Assembly: GCF_016862195.1 (NCBI RefSeq)
Contig: NZ_BOMM01000067.1
Span: 52,494-116,493, forward strand
Direction of reading: 5' to 3'
Length of the DNA stretch: 64,000 nucleotides
DNA from: Paractinoplanes ferrugineus
GTDB lineage: Bacteria > Actinomycetota > Actinomycetes > Mycobacteriales > Micromonosporaceae
The number at the start of each line of letters is the position of its first letter. Positions within the stretch are counted from its first letter, which is position 1. Made by a program: the position numbers and the translations under genes. Below, piece by piece: positions 24,121-33,109 of this stretch. The notes beneath the pieces were generated by a model. It saw only the letters and a list, made by a program, of their open reading frames with translations, did no database searches and was not told where the DNA came from.

Positions 24121-25269
24121 ATGAACTCCATGGGACGCCGTAGCTTCCTGGCCGCAGCCACGGCACTCGGTATCGGCGCCGGCGTGTCCACGCATGCCAT
24201 CGCCTCGGCAGCGAGCGACGACAAGACTCCTGAAAAGGATCCGGACCGGAACGCGGACATCTACCAGCGAGACCGGGACCTGCGCTTCATCGGCGCGGAG
24301 GAGACATTTTCAACTCCCGAGTTGTTGAAGCTGAACTCCATTAATGCGGACCATATCGCGTTCCTTACGGAGATCGGTCTTGCGGATCTAGGACGACGCC
24401 GCATCGACGACATGGACACCGGGGGGCTCGACGTTCAAATCCTCTCGGCCCATACGCCGTCCGTACAAAATGTTCCTGGGAAGAAGGGCGTCGACTTTGC
24501 CTATCGTCTCAACCGGCTACTTGTAGAAGGGCCGATCGCCAAACATCCGGGCCGTTTCAAGGCTTTCGCCACCCTGCCCTTGCAGAGCCCGGAGGCGGCG
24601 GCGGACGAACTGGAACGCTCGGTCAAGGAAGATGGCTTCTTGGGCGCACTGACCAACGGACACATCACGAAGAAGTATCTCGATCATCCCGATTTCGAGC
24701 CGGTGTTGGCACGTGCCGTTGCTCTCGATGTGCCGATCTACCTGCACCCCGGCTATCCAGCCGGCGAGATCTTCAAGATCCTGTACGACACCACGCGGTC
24801 GCAGTACGCGAAAGAGTTCCAACCCTACATCTTCAGTGGATCCGGATATGGCTGGCACCAGGAGGTGCTGACCCAGTGCATTCGGATGATCACGTACGGG
24901 GTATTCGACAGATTCCCCAAACTGAAAATCATCATCGGCCATATGGGCGAAGGTCTTCCCTTCTACTACGAGCGGATCGTCAATGACATGGGCGAGCCGA
25001 CCGAAAGCTCGCTCAAGAAGCCCTTCGCGCAGTACTTCCAGGACAACTTCTGGATCACCACCAGCGCATTCCCCCAGACCCATCTACTCACTCTCCTGCT
25101 GAAGCACATAAGCGTGGATCGAGTGATGTTCGCAACCGACTACCCGTTCGCGGACATCAAGGAGCAGACCGACTGGTTCCGCGGAGTCGATCTGCCACGC
25201 GAGGACAAGGAAAAGATTGCGTTCCGTAACGCGGAGAAACTGTTCAAAATGAAACTACCCGGGAAGTGA
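24121..25269 (+). CDS. Tat-exported amidohydrolase-2 family protein
   Basis: A 382-residue protein. A Tat signal (GRRSFLAAATALGIGAG, cleavage near ASA at residues 28-32) implies folded export. The mature part resembles gamma-resorcylate decarboxylase/ACMSD-type amidohydrolases, with H209 in YLHPGYP, His in IIIGHMGEG and Asp in FATDYPFAD. The usual N-terminal metal motif E-E-H-F-x-T-P reads E60-E61-T62-F-S-T-P, so a metal-binding His is replaced by Thr. The region is less GC-rich, with many A/T third positions, unlike its neighbours, suggesting acquisition. It pairs with the divergent MMPL exporter through a shared promoter element. Activity on an aromatic acid is possible but doubtful with the altered ligand. 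Confidence 0.85.
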   Translation: MNSMGRRSFLAAATALGIGAGVSTHAIASAASDDKTPEKDPDRNADIYQRDRDLRFIGAEETFSTPELLKLNSINADHIAFLTEIGLADLGRRRIDDMDTGGLDVQILSAHTPSVQNVPGKKGVDFAYRLNRLLVEGPIAKHPGRFKAFATLPLQSPEAAADELERSVKEDGFLGALTNGHITKKYLDHPDFEPVLARAVALDVPIYLHPGYPAGEIFKILYDTTRSQYAKEFQPYIFSGSGYGWHQEVLTQCIRMITYGVFDRFPKLKIIIGHMGEGLPFYYERIVNDMGEPTESSLKKPFAQYFQDNFWITTSAFPQTHLLTLLLKHISVDRVMFATDYPFADIKEQTDWFRGVDLPREDKEKIAFRNAEKLFKMKLPGK

Positions 25270-25673
25270 CGCGCCGGCGCCGGCAGCGACGCCAACTCTT
25301 CTGTGATCCCCAGCGCGCCGACCCGCTCGGTCATCGACAGCCGGTGCGCGAGGGCTCGAGCCGGGCGATCACGCTCGCGGCCGCGGCGCCCTCGGCGACG
25401 ACTACGGCCGCCGCCGCACGTTCCTGACCCTCACCATTGCTCGCGGCAGGGTCGCTGGGCGGCGCGGCGCTCGTTGCTCGCCGCCTCGGCCTGATCGGTA
25501 ACGCCTTCCCCGACCGCCCGAGCGCTCTCGGACCACCAGGACCTGGGCGCCGCACTCGGGAGTCGCGGTCGGCCTGTTCCCGGCACTTGCCCTGCTGCTG
25601 GCTCCCGGGCTGTCCGCGCTGTTCGCCGCGCTGTCAAAGGCCGCGCCGGCTGGACCACCGCGCCGGGCCTGGA
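25270..25673 (+). pseudogene. scrambled remnant resembling an MFS drug transporter
   Basis: No intact gene fits these 400 bp. Short stretches in different plus frames resemble an EmrB/QacA-type transporter, for example ALGDDYGRRRTFLT (the loop after TM2) and VGLFPALALLLAPGLSALF (a hydrophobic helix). The pieces are separated by frame changes. This is consistent with a decayed transporter but too fragmentary to prove. Confidence 0.3.
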
Positions 25674-27350
25674 TCAGTTGTCAAGGAACTGGTCAAGCGT
25701 GGTCAGCAGGAGGGGAATGTCGACCGGTTTGGTGAGGAGGGCATCTGCTCCGGCGTCGAGTAGACGCTGAGACGTATTCCGGGTCGCGTCGGCGGTGAGG
25801 ATGACTATCGGAATCTGCCGGGTCCCCGATTCGGTGCGCAGGCGGCGCATCACCTCTTCGCCGGCGATATCGGGTAAGTGCAGGTCGAGCAGGATCAGGT
25901 CGGGCAGTTCGGCGTAGGCCTGCCGGAGTGCGGTGGTACCGAGGCCGGCGGGGGTCAGGGTGATCGACGGCCGTTGGCGGAGGGCTTGCTCGACCAGGAT
26001 CACGTTGTCGGTGACGTCCTCGACGTACAGGACCTGTCTTGTTTCCCGGTATTCGCGTTTCACCGGTGGCCGCGGGTCGGCGGCGGCGGGGTCCTGGACT
26101 CCGGCCGTGTCCGTGGCGGCGGGCAAGGAAACCGTGAAGCTGCTGCCGGTACCAGGCGTACTGGTGGCCATGATGGTGCCGTTCATGACTTCGACGAGAT
26201 GGCGCGAGAGAGCCAGCCCGAGGCCGGTGCCTTCGATGCCCTGCTTCTGAGCGTCGAGGCGTTCGAACGGGTTGAACAGCTTCCGCAATCCGTCGGGAGT
26301 GATGCCTCGCCCGGTGTCGGTGACGGTCAGTCGGACCGATCCACCAGGTGTGCTGCTCAGGTCGACGGTCACGGTACCGCCGGGCCGGTTGTACTTGACC
26401 GCATTGGACAGCAGGTTCGTCAACACCTGCCGCAACCGGTTGGGATCAGCGGTGACCCGGGTCTGGTCGGATCCGGGCGGCAGGCGCATGGTCACGTCGT
26501 GGTCCTGGGCGAGGGTACGGACGAGGTCGGCTGAGTCGCCCAGGATGGAAACCACCGGCACGTTCTGCGTCGATACGGTGAGGTGGCCGGATTCGATGCG
26601 GGAGATGTCGAGGATGTCGTCGAGGAGGGCGAGCAGGTGCCGGCCTGCTTTGAGGATCATCACGACCCAGTCGTGGTACGGCTGATCCAGATTTTGGATG
26701 GTGAGAAGGTGGGCGAAGCCGAGCACGGAGTTCATCGGTGTGCGCAGTTCGTGGCTCGCGCGCGACAGGAACTCGGTCTTGGCGTTGTCGGCGTCACGCA
26801 GCGCTTGGTTGGAGGCTTGCAGCTCTTGCGTCCGGCGCACCAGCTCGGCGTGCAGCAGGTCCACCGAGGGTGCGCCGGGTGCGGCAACCGGGGATTGCGG
26901 AGCCTCAGGTGGTGTTTTGACGAAGTCGGTGACGTCCTCGGCGCGGTGCAGGATGTAGATGATCTGGCCGGACGGGTCGAACACCGGCACGTTGCGGGGA
27001 GACCAGTACCGGGTCTCGAATTCGGGTTGACCGTGGTCGTTCGGACGCCGGACGTCGTAGCGTTGCACGGCCATGGTGTCCGGGCTCCGGTGTCGTAGGA
27101 CCCGTTCCAGCGACGCGCGCAGGTTCGCGACGCCAGTGGCCTGCGGGTCTTCGGGATTGTCGGGAAACACGTCGAAAATCAGGCGGCCGATGGCTTGCGC
27201 CCGGGTGGTCAAGGTGGCGTCGAGGTAGGCGTTGGTGGCCTCGACGATGTTCAGGTCGGGATCGAGCACGAGCATCAGGGTCGGCGACTGCCGGAAGAGT
27301 GTTGGGTACTCGTGAATGGCGACGAGAGGCCCGCCAGCGTGATCGTTCAC
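25674..27350 (-). CDS. hybrid sensor histidine kinase (PAS-HisKA-HATPase-REC)
   Basis: A 558-residue soluble protein. A PAS domain covers about 15-145 and HisKA has phosphoacceptor H200 in SRASHELRTPMNSVL. The HATPase domain includes NLLSNAVKYNRPGG and GTGLGLALSRHLVEVM. A C-terminal receiver from about residue 432 has its Asp in LILLDLHLPDIAG. No membrane span is seen, so it senses a cytoplasmic signal through PAS. Its GTG start lies two bases after the stop of the upstream hybrid kinase, so the two are one operon and may form a phosphorelay. No DNA-binding output is encoded nearby. Confidence 0.92.
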   Translation of the reverse strand: MNDHAGGPLVAIHEYPTLFRQSPTLMLVLDPDLNIVEATNAYLDATLTTRAQAIGRLIFDVFPDNPEDPQATGVANLRASLERVLRHRSPDTMAVQRYDVRRPNDHGQPEFETRYWSPRNVPVFDPSGQIIYILHRAEDVTDFVKTPPEAPQSPVAAPGAPSVDLLHAELVRRTQELQASNQALRDADNAKTEFLSRASHELRTPMNSVLGFAHLLTIQNLDQPYHDWVVMILKAGRHLLALLDDILDISRIESGHLTVSTQNVPVVSILGDSADLVRTLAQDHDVTMRLPPGSDQTRVTADPNRLRQVLTNLLSNAVKYNRPGGTVTVDLSSTPGGSVRLTVTDTGRGITPDGLRKLFNPFERLDAQKQGIEGTGLGLALSRHLVEVMNGTIMATSTPGTGSSFTVSLPAATDTAGVQDPAAADPRPPVKREYRETRQVLYVEDVTDNVILVEQALRQRPSITLTPAGLGTTALRQAYAELPDLILLDLHLPDIAGEEVMRRLRTESGTRQIPIVILTADATRNTSQRLLDAGADALLTKPVDIPLLLTTLDQFLDN

Positions 27351-27352
27351 GA

Positions 27353-29407
27353 CTACGCCGCAGCGCCGGTGGGGACCAGTTGGTCGAGCGCGGCGTAGAG
27401 GTCGGCCCGGGTGAACGGCTTGGTCAGCATCGGGTACGGAGCCAGGCTTCGTCGGTCGCCGGCCATGGGGTCCGCGTAGCCCGACATGTAGAGGACACGG
27501 ATCTGTGGCCGGGCGGCGGTGAGCCGATCCGCTAGTTCATTGCCAAGCATGGTCGGCATGACCACGTCGGTCAGCAGACAGTCGATGCGATGCGGGTGAG
27601 CGTCCGCAACGGCGAGCGCCTCCGGACCACTGCTCGCGGAAAGGACCGAGTAGCCGTCATGTTGGAGCATGCGGACGATCACGGTCAACAGGGCGGCATC
27701 GTCGTCGACGACGAGGATGGTACGGGTGCCCGTAGGGGTCGGTGCGGGTGCGGCCGGGCCCGCTGACGGCTCCGGTGCGCCGACGGGGAAATAGGCGTGT
27801 ACGGAGGTCCCCCGCTCCGGCCCGGACTCGATGCTGATGCCGCCACCTATCTGCCTTACCGCCCCCAGAGCGGTGAACAGGCCGAGTCCGGAGTGGCCGA
27901 CTTTGGTGGTGAAGAACGGATCTATCGCGTGAACGAGTACGTCATCGGGCATACCTGCACCATCGTCGGTGACGGTCAGCCGCACATAGCGGCCGGCATC
28001 GAGGTCGAGGGGGACACGGAGCCCTCGTTCGGTCACCTCGTCCGAGACCGTCACCACCTCGCTGACGACCAAGATCGTGCCGCCGCCTGGCATGTTGTCC
28101 ACGGAGTTGGCGACCGTTTGGGTCAGGACCTGGTCGATCGCTTCGGCGGTCGCCTGGGCGTCAGGCAGATCGCTGCCGAGGTCCCAACACAGGGCGACGC
28201 TGTCGGGAAGCCCGACGGCGAGCGAAAGTCCTTTGTCGCGGACGATGGCGTTGACGCCGACGGGGGGCGACGTCGAGACGATGCGACTGCCGAACCTCAA
28301 CATGGCGCCGGCCAAGTTGCGCGCCCGCTTGGCGGCTGCCGTCAAACGGCTCAGGTCGTCGAGTAGTTGTGGACCCGTCGGGGCGGTCAGGATCACGGTG
28401 TCCTCGACGACGGTTTCTTGCAGGAACTCCGCGTAGGACAACACGGTGGCAAGGGCGTTGTTGAACTCGTGAGCAATGCCTGAGGCCATTCGTCGCAGAC
28501 TTTCCAGCCGGTCGCGCTCGGCCCGGTTCTGAATATCTCGACGCTGCTCGTCCTGCTCCTTCTCGACCGCTGCCATGGCCCCGGAGATGTCGCTGACGGT
28601 AATGATTGTTCCCGCATAGTTGCCGTTTCCCTCACCGATGGTCTGGAAGTGGGCGACCAGCCATCGGTCGGAGCCGGAAAGTTGCCATGGGGCCGACGTC
28701 GACGGCGTCGAACTGGTTCCGGTGCGTGTTCGCTCAAGTGCGGCTACGCGATCCGGCGGGTTCAGGCAGGCGGTCCAGCCCTCCCCGCGAAGCTCCTCCG
28801 TCGACAGTCCGGTGATCTCGGTCATGACCTGATTGGCGTACAACGTCCTTCCCCATTCGTCGGTCAGCACGATCCCGACGGGCGCAGCATCAGCCACTCG
28901 CTGAAGTTGTTCCTCGGTAAGACGCAGGCGATGGGTGGTCGCGACAAGTTTGTCGGCCACCATCTTCAAGTGCTCAGCCGGGAAATGATGCGCATCCCCG
29001 GGGACGGCTGCCGCGGCGGGCAAGGACGACAACAAGGTATCCACGGCGGCGAACAGCTTTTCCGGCTCGGCCGGCTTCGACATAACTACGTTCGCACCGC
29101 AGGACTGCGAAATGCTGAGCATCTCCGCTTCGCTGTAGTTCGCACTAAGGATGATCACGGGAACTCCAGGGCATTGCGATTTCTGACGTATTTCCTGGGT
29201 CAGCTGGTACCCGTCCAGGCCGGGCATGAGTGCATCAGTGATAACTAGATCCGGGTGTTCGACATCAATCTCGGCCAGTGCCTGCTGGCCGTCTGCTGCG
29301 GCGACGATACGGTACTCCCCGTGACTTTCGAGCAGCAGTCGTAAGACGTCTCGGTTAGCCGGCTCGTCGTCCACGATCATCAACGTCGGTATCATCGATC
29401 TGCCCAT
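27353..29407 (-). CDS. hybrid sensor kinase (REC-PAS-HisKA-HATPase-REC)
   Basis: A 684-residue soluble protein with receivers at both ends. REC1 has IVDDEPANRDVLR and Asp in LVITDALMPGLDG. A PAS domain starts near residue 165. HisKA has its His in ASGIAHEFNNALATVL, a CckA/NtrB-like H-box. The HATPase is VDNMPGGGTILVV...GHSGLGLFTALGAVRQIGG. The terminal REC has LVVDDDAALLTVIVR and Asp in CLLTDVVMPTMLG. The start is uncertain: ATG 29407, TTG 29410 or ATG 29395. It is followed at once by the second hybrid kinase. Confidence 0.92.
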   Translation of the reverse strand: MGRSMIPTLMIVDDEPANRDVLRLLLESHGEYRIVAAADGQQALAEIDVEHPDLVITDALMPGLDGYQLTQEIRQKSQCPGVPVIILSANYSEAEMLSISQSCGANVVMSKPAEPEKLFAAVDTLLSSLPAAAAVPGDAHHFPAEHLKMVADKLVATTHRLRLTEEQLQRVADAAPVGIVLTDEWGRTLYANQVMTEITGLSTEELRGEGWTACLNPPDRVAALERTRTGTSSTPSTSAPWQLSGSDRWLVAHFQTIGEGNGNYAGTIITVSDISGAMAAVEKEQDEQRRDIQNRAERDRLESLRRMASGIAHEFNNALATVLSYAEFLQETVVEDTVILTAPTGPQLLDDLSRLTAAAKRARNLAGAMLRFGSRIVSTSPPVGVNAIVRDKGLSLAVGLPDSVALCWDLGSDLPDAQATAEAIDQVLTQTVANSVDNMPGGGTILVVSEVVTVSDEVTERGLRVPLDLDAGRYVRLTVTDDGAGMPDDVLVHAIDPFFTTKVGHSGLGLFTALGAVRQIGGGISIESGPERGTSVHAYFPVGAPEPSAGPAAPAPTPTGTRTILVVDDDAALLTVIVRMLQHDGYSVLSASSGPEALAVADAHPHRIDCLLTDVVMPTMLGNELADRLTAARPQIRVLYMSGYADPMAGDRRSLAPYPMLTKPFTRADLYAALDQLVPTGAAA

Positions 29408-29583
29408 CAATCAAATGTCCCGCACGGCGGTGGCGCGGCGGCCGTGCCGGCGTCCGGCGCGGTGGCGGGGGCCGCTGCAGCCTGGTATAAGGCATTGTTG
29501 CTCCAGCGCCGAAATTTGAGGCTTGATCCGGAGAATTGACTACCGCATTTCGGTCGGCGAGCGCCGCCGGGAAATCATCTAAC

Positions 29584-29600
29584 ATTTCGCGACGCGAAAT
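29584..29600. promoter_or_regulatory. 17-bp perfect palindrome in the intergenic region
   Basis: ATTTCGCG-A-CGCGAAAT lies in the 560-bp gene-free stretch between the hybrid kinases (leftward) and the chemoreceptors (rightward), about 180 bp upstream of the kinase start. It is embedded in an AT-rich patch and looks like a repressor or activator site. The rest of 29411-29969 holds no supported gene. Confidence 0.5.
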
Positions 29601-29969
29601 ATCTGGCTTTTCATATTTTTTCGGGTTTTTCAAAAGACCCCCTCGACGGGACCTTGGCCTCTACCGGCATCCTCACGGGCGTGGTCAGCCGCGCTCCCAG
29701 CGGCGTCTCACCCATCCATAGGGGAGCGCGCAGGTAGAGAGATTCGGGCGACCTGGACGATCAGTGCCTGTGTCGGGCGGCGAGTCGGCAGCCCGCGATA
29801 TCGAAAAGGTCGAACATATAATTTGGATGTTTGGGCTGCGCCCAGCACGGCCGGGCACCGATAGTGAGTTGAAAGTTTTTGCAAATTCGTGACACGCGTT
29901 GACAGTGTGGCAGCTGTGACGAGTGTCTGCTGCGGTGCCAGATGTTCTTTGGTTTCAAGGAGTCAGGAC

Positions 29970-30068
29970 ATGAGCGAAATGGTTGGTAACGCCTGTGCGA
30001 TAAGGCAGAACTTTCGGGGTGAGCGGTACCAACGGCCCGCTGCACCGCCCGTATCGTGGTCGATTTGA
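29970..30068 (+). CDS. 32-codon ORF coupled to the PAS chemoreceptor
   Basis: ATG 29970 has a strong AAGGAG site and the frame ends in TGA overlapping the receptor ATG (TGATG). The peptide starts MSEMVGNACAIRQNFRGERY and has a basic, proline-rich tail. The receptor start itself lacks a clear ribosome-binding site, so this ORF probably delivers ribosomes to it. It could be a leader peptide with no function of its own. Confidence 0.45.
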   Translation: MSEMVGNACAIRQNFRGERYQRPAAPPVSWSI

Positions 30069-31138
30069 TGTTCACGACGCACCGGCCGGTCGGCGATATG
30101 ACGGTCACGTCGCCAAGGTCGTGGACCGGCGGCGAGGTCGTCGAGGGTGTTCCCGCCGCCATAGCCCTGACCAGTGTCCAGGCCAACATTTTCATCGCCG
30201 ATCGGGGCTTGAACCTGGTCTACGCGAACCCGATGGCATTGCAGACGATCACCACCATGGCGGCCGAGATACAAAGAGTTTTCGGTGTCTCCACCGCGGA
30301 CCTGCTCGGCGGCAGCATCCACCGCTTTCACCGCGACCCGGCCCGGATCGAACGGATCCTGCAGGACCCGTCGGCTCTTCCCCGCCATGCGCAGTTCACT
30401 TTCGGGAGGGTCACCCTTGACACACACATCAACCGGATCGCCGACCCGAACGGCGAGGTGGTCGGCTACGTGGTCGCCTGGCAGGACATCTCCGACAAGG
30501 TCGCCGCGCAGAAACAGGCCGATGTCCTCCTCCGCAGGCTGAGCGAAGCCGTCGACAAGAACCGCGAGGTGAACAGTCTCATCGGGTCGGTTGCCACCGC
30601 CATGGAACAGATGTCGGCGACGATTGACGACATAGCCCGCAACGGTAACCAGGCCGGCGCCGTGGTTGCCGACGCGGCTACCGTCGTCGAGGCGGCCGGG
30701 GCAACGATGAACAGTCTTGGCGTCGCGTCAGAACAGATCAGCGACGTCGTGACCACCATCTCCCGGATCGCTCGCCAGACAAATCTTCTCGCGCTCAACG
30801 CGACGATCGAGGCCGCTCGCGCCGGTGAAGCCGGCAAGGGGTTCGCCGTGGTCGCGGGCGAGGTCAAGGATTTGTCCAGTGCCACGCAGCAGGCGACCGA
30901 ACGGATCGGCGAAATGATTGAGAATATCCAGAACCTGAGCCAGACCGCAGCCCAGGACATGAACAGAATTGCTGAGATCGTGCACTCCGCTCATGAAAGC
31001 CAAAGCGCGGTGGCCACGGCGGTCGAGGAACAGACAATCACCAATCAGAGCATCAGCCGTGACCTGAGCGCCGCCGCGCACCATGCCGATGCCGTCACCA
31101 GCGATCTCGCCACCTTCTTGGAGTCAGCTGCGCACTGA
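30068..31138 (+). CDS. cytoplasmic PAS-domain methyl-accepting chemotaxis-like receptor
   Basis: A 356-residue protein with no membrane span. A PAS-like domain (about 25-145, SVQANIFIADRGLNLVYAN) is followed by a coiled-coil MCP signalling domain. The conserved hairpin tip reads ISRIARQTNLLALNATIEAA then RAGEAGKGFAVVAGEVKDL. No methylation helices of classical length or CheR tail are seen. The ATG at 30068 is coupled to the upstream small ORF; a GTG at 30056 in frame is the alternative. Neither cheA nor cheW is nearby, so it must use a remote array or an unrelated partner, perhaps the adjacent hybrid kinases. Confidence 0.9.
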   Translation: MFTTHRPVGDMTVTSPRSWTGGEVVEGVPAAIALTSVQANIFIADRGLNLVYANPMALQTITTMAAEIQRVFGVSTADLLGGSIHRFHRDPARIERILQDPSALPRHAQFTFGRVTLDTHINRIADPNGEVVGYVVAWQDISDKVAAQKQADVLLRRLSEAVDKNREVNSLIGSVATAMEQMSATIDDIARNGNQAGAVVADAATVVEAAGATMNSLGVASEQISDVVTTISRIARQTNLLALNATIEAARAGEAGKGFAVVAGEVKDLSSATQQATERIGEMIENIQNLSQTAAQDMNRIAEIVHSAHESQSAVATAVEEQTITNQSISRDLSAAAHHADAVTSDLATFLESAAH

Positions 31139-31336
31139 GGCCCCGTATCACCACTACCGCGGGCCGTGTCCCACGGTAGGAGCGTGCGGCTCCGAATTTT
31201 CCTGCGAAGAATGCATGCTGCGAAAGAGACTCTCCATGGTTAGCGCACCGCGCCTGCACCGGCACGGCACTCATGGCGAGGTAAACGAGTCTGAACTTTG
31301 GTTGATGCAGGTGAGTTGCCGAGACAGGAGGCGGTC

Positions 31337-32872
31337 ATGTTCCGATCCGCAAGGGCGATCCGGGCCGCAGAACCGGCGCCGGTGGCGGTGCCGCGGGATG
31401 TCGAGGCGCTGGAGGCGCTTGTCGAGAGTTTGACGGCCGCCGCCGACGAGGGATCGGCGTTGCAGATCACCGTCGATTGCATGATCCGGGAGTACGAGCT
31501 CGGCTACGGCGCCGCGTGGACACCCGACGAGCGAGGCAGTTTGCATCTCGTCTACGAGTCGGGAGATGCCATCGAGCATCTACGGGCGACCACCCCGGAT
31601 CTGGTTATCCGGGTCCTGCAGAGTGGCCGGGCGGAATACGTCAACATCGGCGGCGGTACCACCGGTGCGCCCGACCGGCGGTGCCAGGCCGCAGCCCAGG
31701 CGGGCATGCGTGGCGTGATCGTGACGCCGGTGGTGCGAGGCCGCACTGTCGTTTCGGTGTTCGAATACTTCAGCCGCCGGCCGGTGGAGGCGGATGCGGG
31801 CCGCCGGGAGAAGTGGGCAGCGATCGCCCGGATCGCGGATCTGGCGCGGTCCAACGCTGTCGCTGTGGCGGAACTGGCAATGACCGCTCGCGATCGGGCT
31901 GCTGTCAACGAGGTGGTCCGCAAGATCGGTGAGAGTAGTGATTCGGAATCAGCGTTGCGGGCGGCCTTGGAGTCGGTGCGGACCGCATTCGGCTGGGCGT
32001 ACGGATCATATTGGGAGATCGACGAGGACGGTGACGTTCTCACCTTCCGCGTCGAGTCCGGTTCGGCTGGTGAGGAATTTCGGCAGGTGACTCTGTCAGC
32101 GCGCTTCGCGCGTGGTGTCGGGCTGTCCGGCCGGGCATGGCGCGCCGACGACCTGGTCTTCGTCCGTGATCTGGCTGAGCTCACCGATTGCGTACGTGCC
32201 CCCGCCGCCGGCCGAGCCGGGGTGCGGTCGGGGGTCTGTTTCCCGATCCATGTCGCAGGTCGTGTCATCGGCACGATGGATTTCTTCACCACCGAGTATC
32301 TGATCCTGTCCGAGGAACGGGCAGCTGCCCTGCGAAATGTCGGTCAGTTGGTCTCCCAGCGCATCAGCCAGGTACGCGCGGCTGAAGCTGTGACACGCAA
32401 GTCCCGGGCTCTGCTCGAGACCGTGGCGCAACTGCGTGCGTCGAGTGAGACGGCTATGCAAGTGGCGGGCGAGGCTGTCGCTCAGGCGGATACGATGACC
32501 GCCGGCGTTGGGGCGCTCGGTCAGGCGTCGGCGTCGATCGGCGATGTACTCAAGATCATTTCAGCGATCGCTGATCAGACGAATCTCCTCGCTCTCAACG
32601 CCACCATCGAGGCGGCGCGGGCCGGCGAGGTCGGCCGGGGATTCGCGGTGGTGGCCAGCGAGGTCAAGGAACTGGCCCGGGAAACCGCGGATGCGACCAT
32701 GCGAGTCAATGACCAGGTCCTCAGCCTGCAGTCGAACGCCGCAGCCGTCGCCGACGGAATCGCCACCACAAGTCAGATCATCGGCAAGATCGACCTGGTG
32801 CAGAACGAAATCAACACCGTGCTGGAACAGCAGGCCCACATGGCCCGATCCCTGGCCGACGACATCGGCTGA
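31337..32872 (+). CDS. cytoplasmic GAF-domain methyl-accepting chemotaxis-like receptor
   Basis: A 511-residue soluble protein; ATG 31337 follows ACAGGAGG. Two GAF-like sensory domains (about 25-185 and 200-360; GAAWTPDERGSLHLVYESG and GSYWEIDEDGDVLTFRVESG) precede an MCP signalling domain. Its tip reads ISAIADQTNLLALNATIEAA then RAGEVGRGFAVVASEVKEL. It follows the PAS receptor by 200 bp in the same direction, and the two signalling tips are similar enough to mix in one array. The GAF domains suggest sensing of a small diffusible ligand or redox state. Confidence 0.9.
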   Translation: MFRSARAIRAAEPAPVAVPRDVEALEALVESLTAAADEGSALQITVDCMIREYELGYGAAWTPDERGSLHLVYESGDAIEHLRATTPDLVIRVLQSGRAEYVNIGGGTTGAPDRRCQAAAQAGMRGVIVTPVVRGRTVVSVFEYFSRRPVEADAGRREKWAAIARIADLARSNAVAVAELAMTARDRAAVNEVVRKIGESSDSESALRAALESVRTAFGWAYGSYWEIDEDGDVLTFRVESGSAGEEFRQVTLSARFARGVGLSGRAWRADDLVFVRDLAELTDCVRAPAAGRAGVRSGVCFPIHVAGRVIGTMDFFTTEYLILSEERAAALRNVGQLVSQRISQVRAAEAVTRKSRALLETVAQLRASSETAMQVAGEAVAQADTMTAGVGALGQASASIGDVLKIISAIADQTNLLALNATIEAARAGEVGRGFAVVASEVKELARETADATMRVNDQVLSLQSNAAAVADGIATTSQIIGKIDLVQNEINTVLEQQAHMARSLADDIG

Positions 32873-33109
32873 CCCGGAGGACGGCACGGCGCGTCAGCCG
32901 TCAGAAGATCTACGGTTGAGGCCGATTGATAAACCCTGGCTGGTATACATCCGGGCTGCTTGCAAACTGATTTCTTCAATTATTTTGATTGCTTGTGCGA
33001 ATAAGCAAAGATTGACGATGACGCCTGTTTAAGCCATCAGCAATTGTCAGACCCTTCGCCGCAAGACGCGCGTTCCGGAAACATCATCCCAGTGATGCAG
33101 ATGGGCAAT

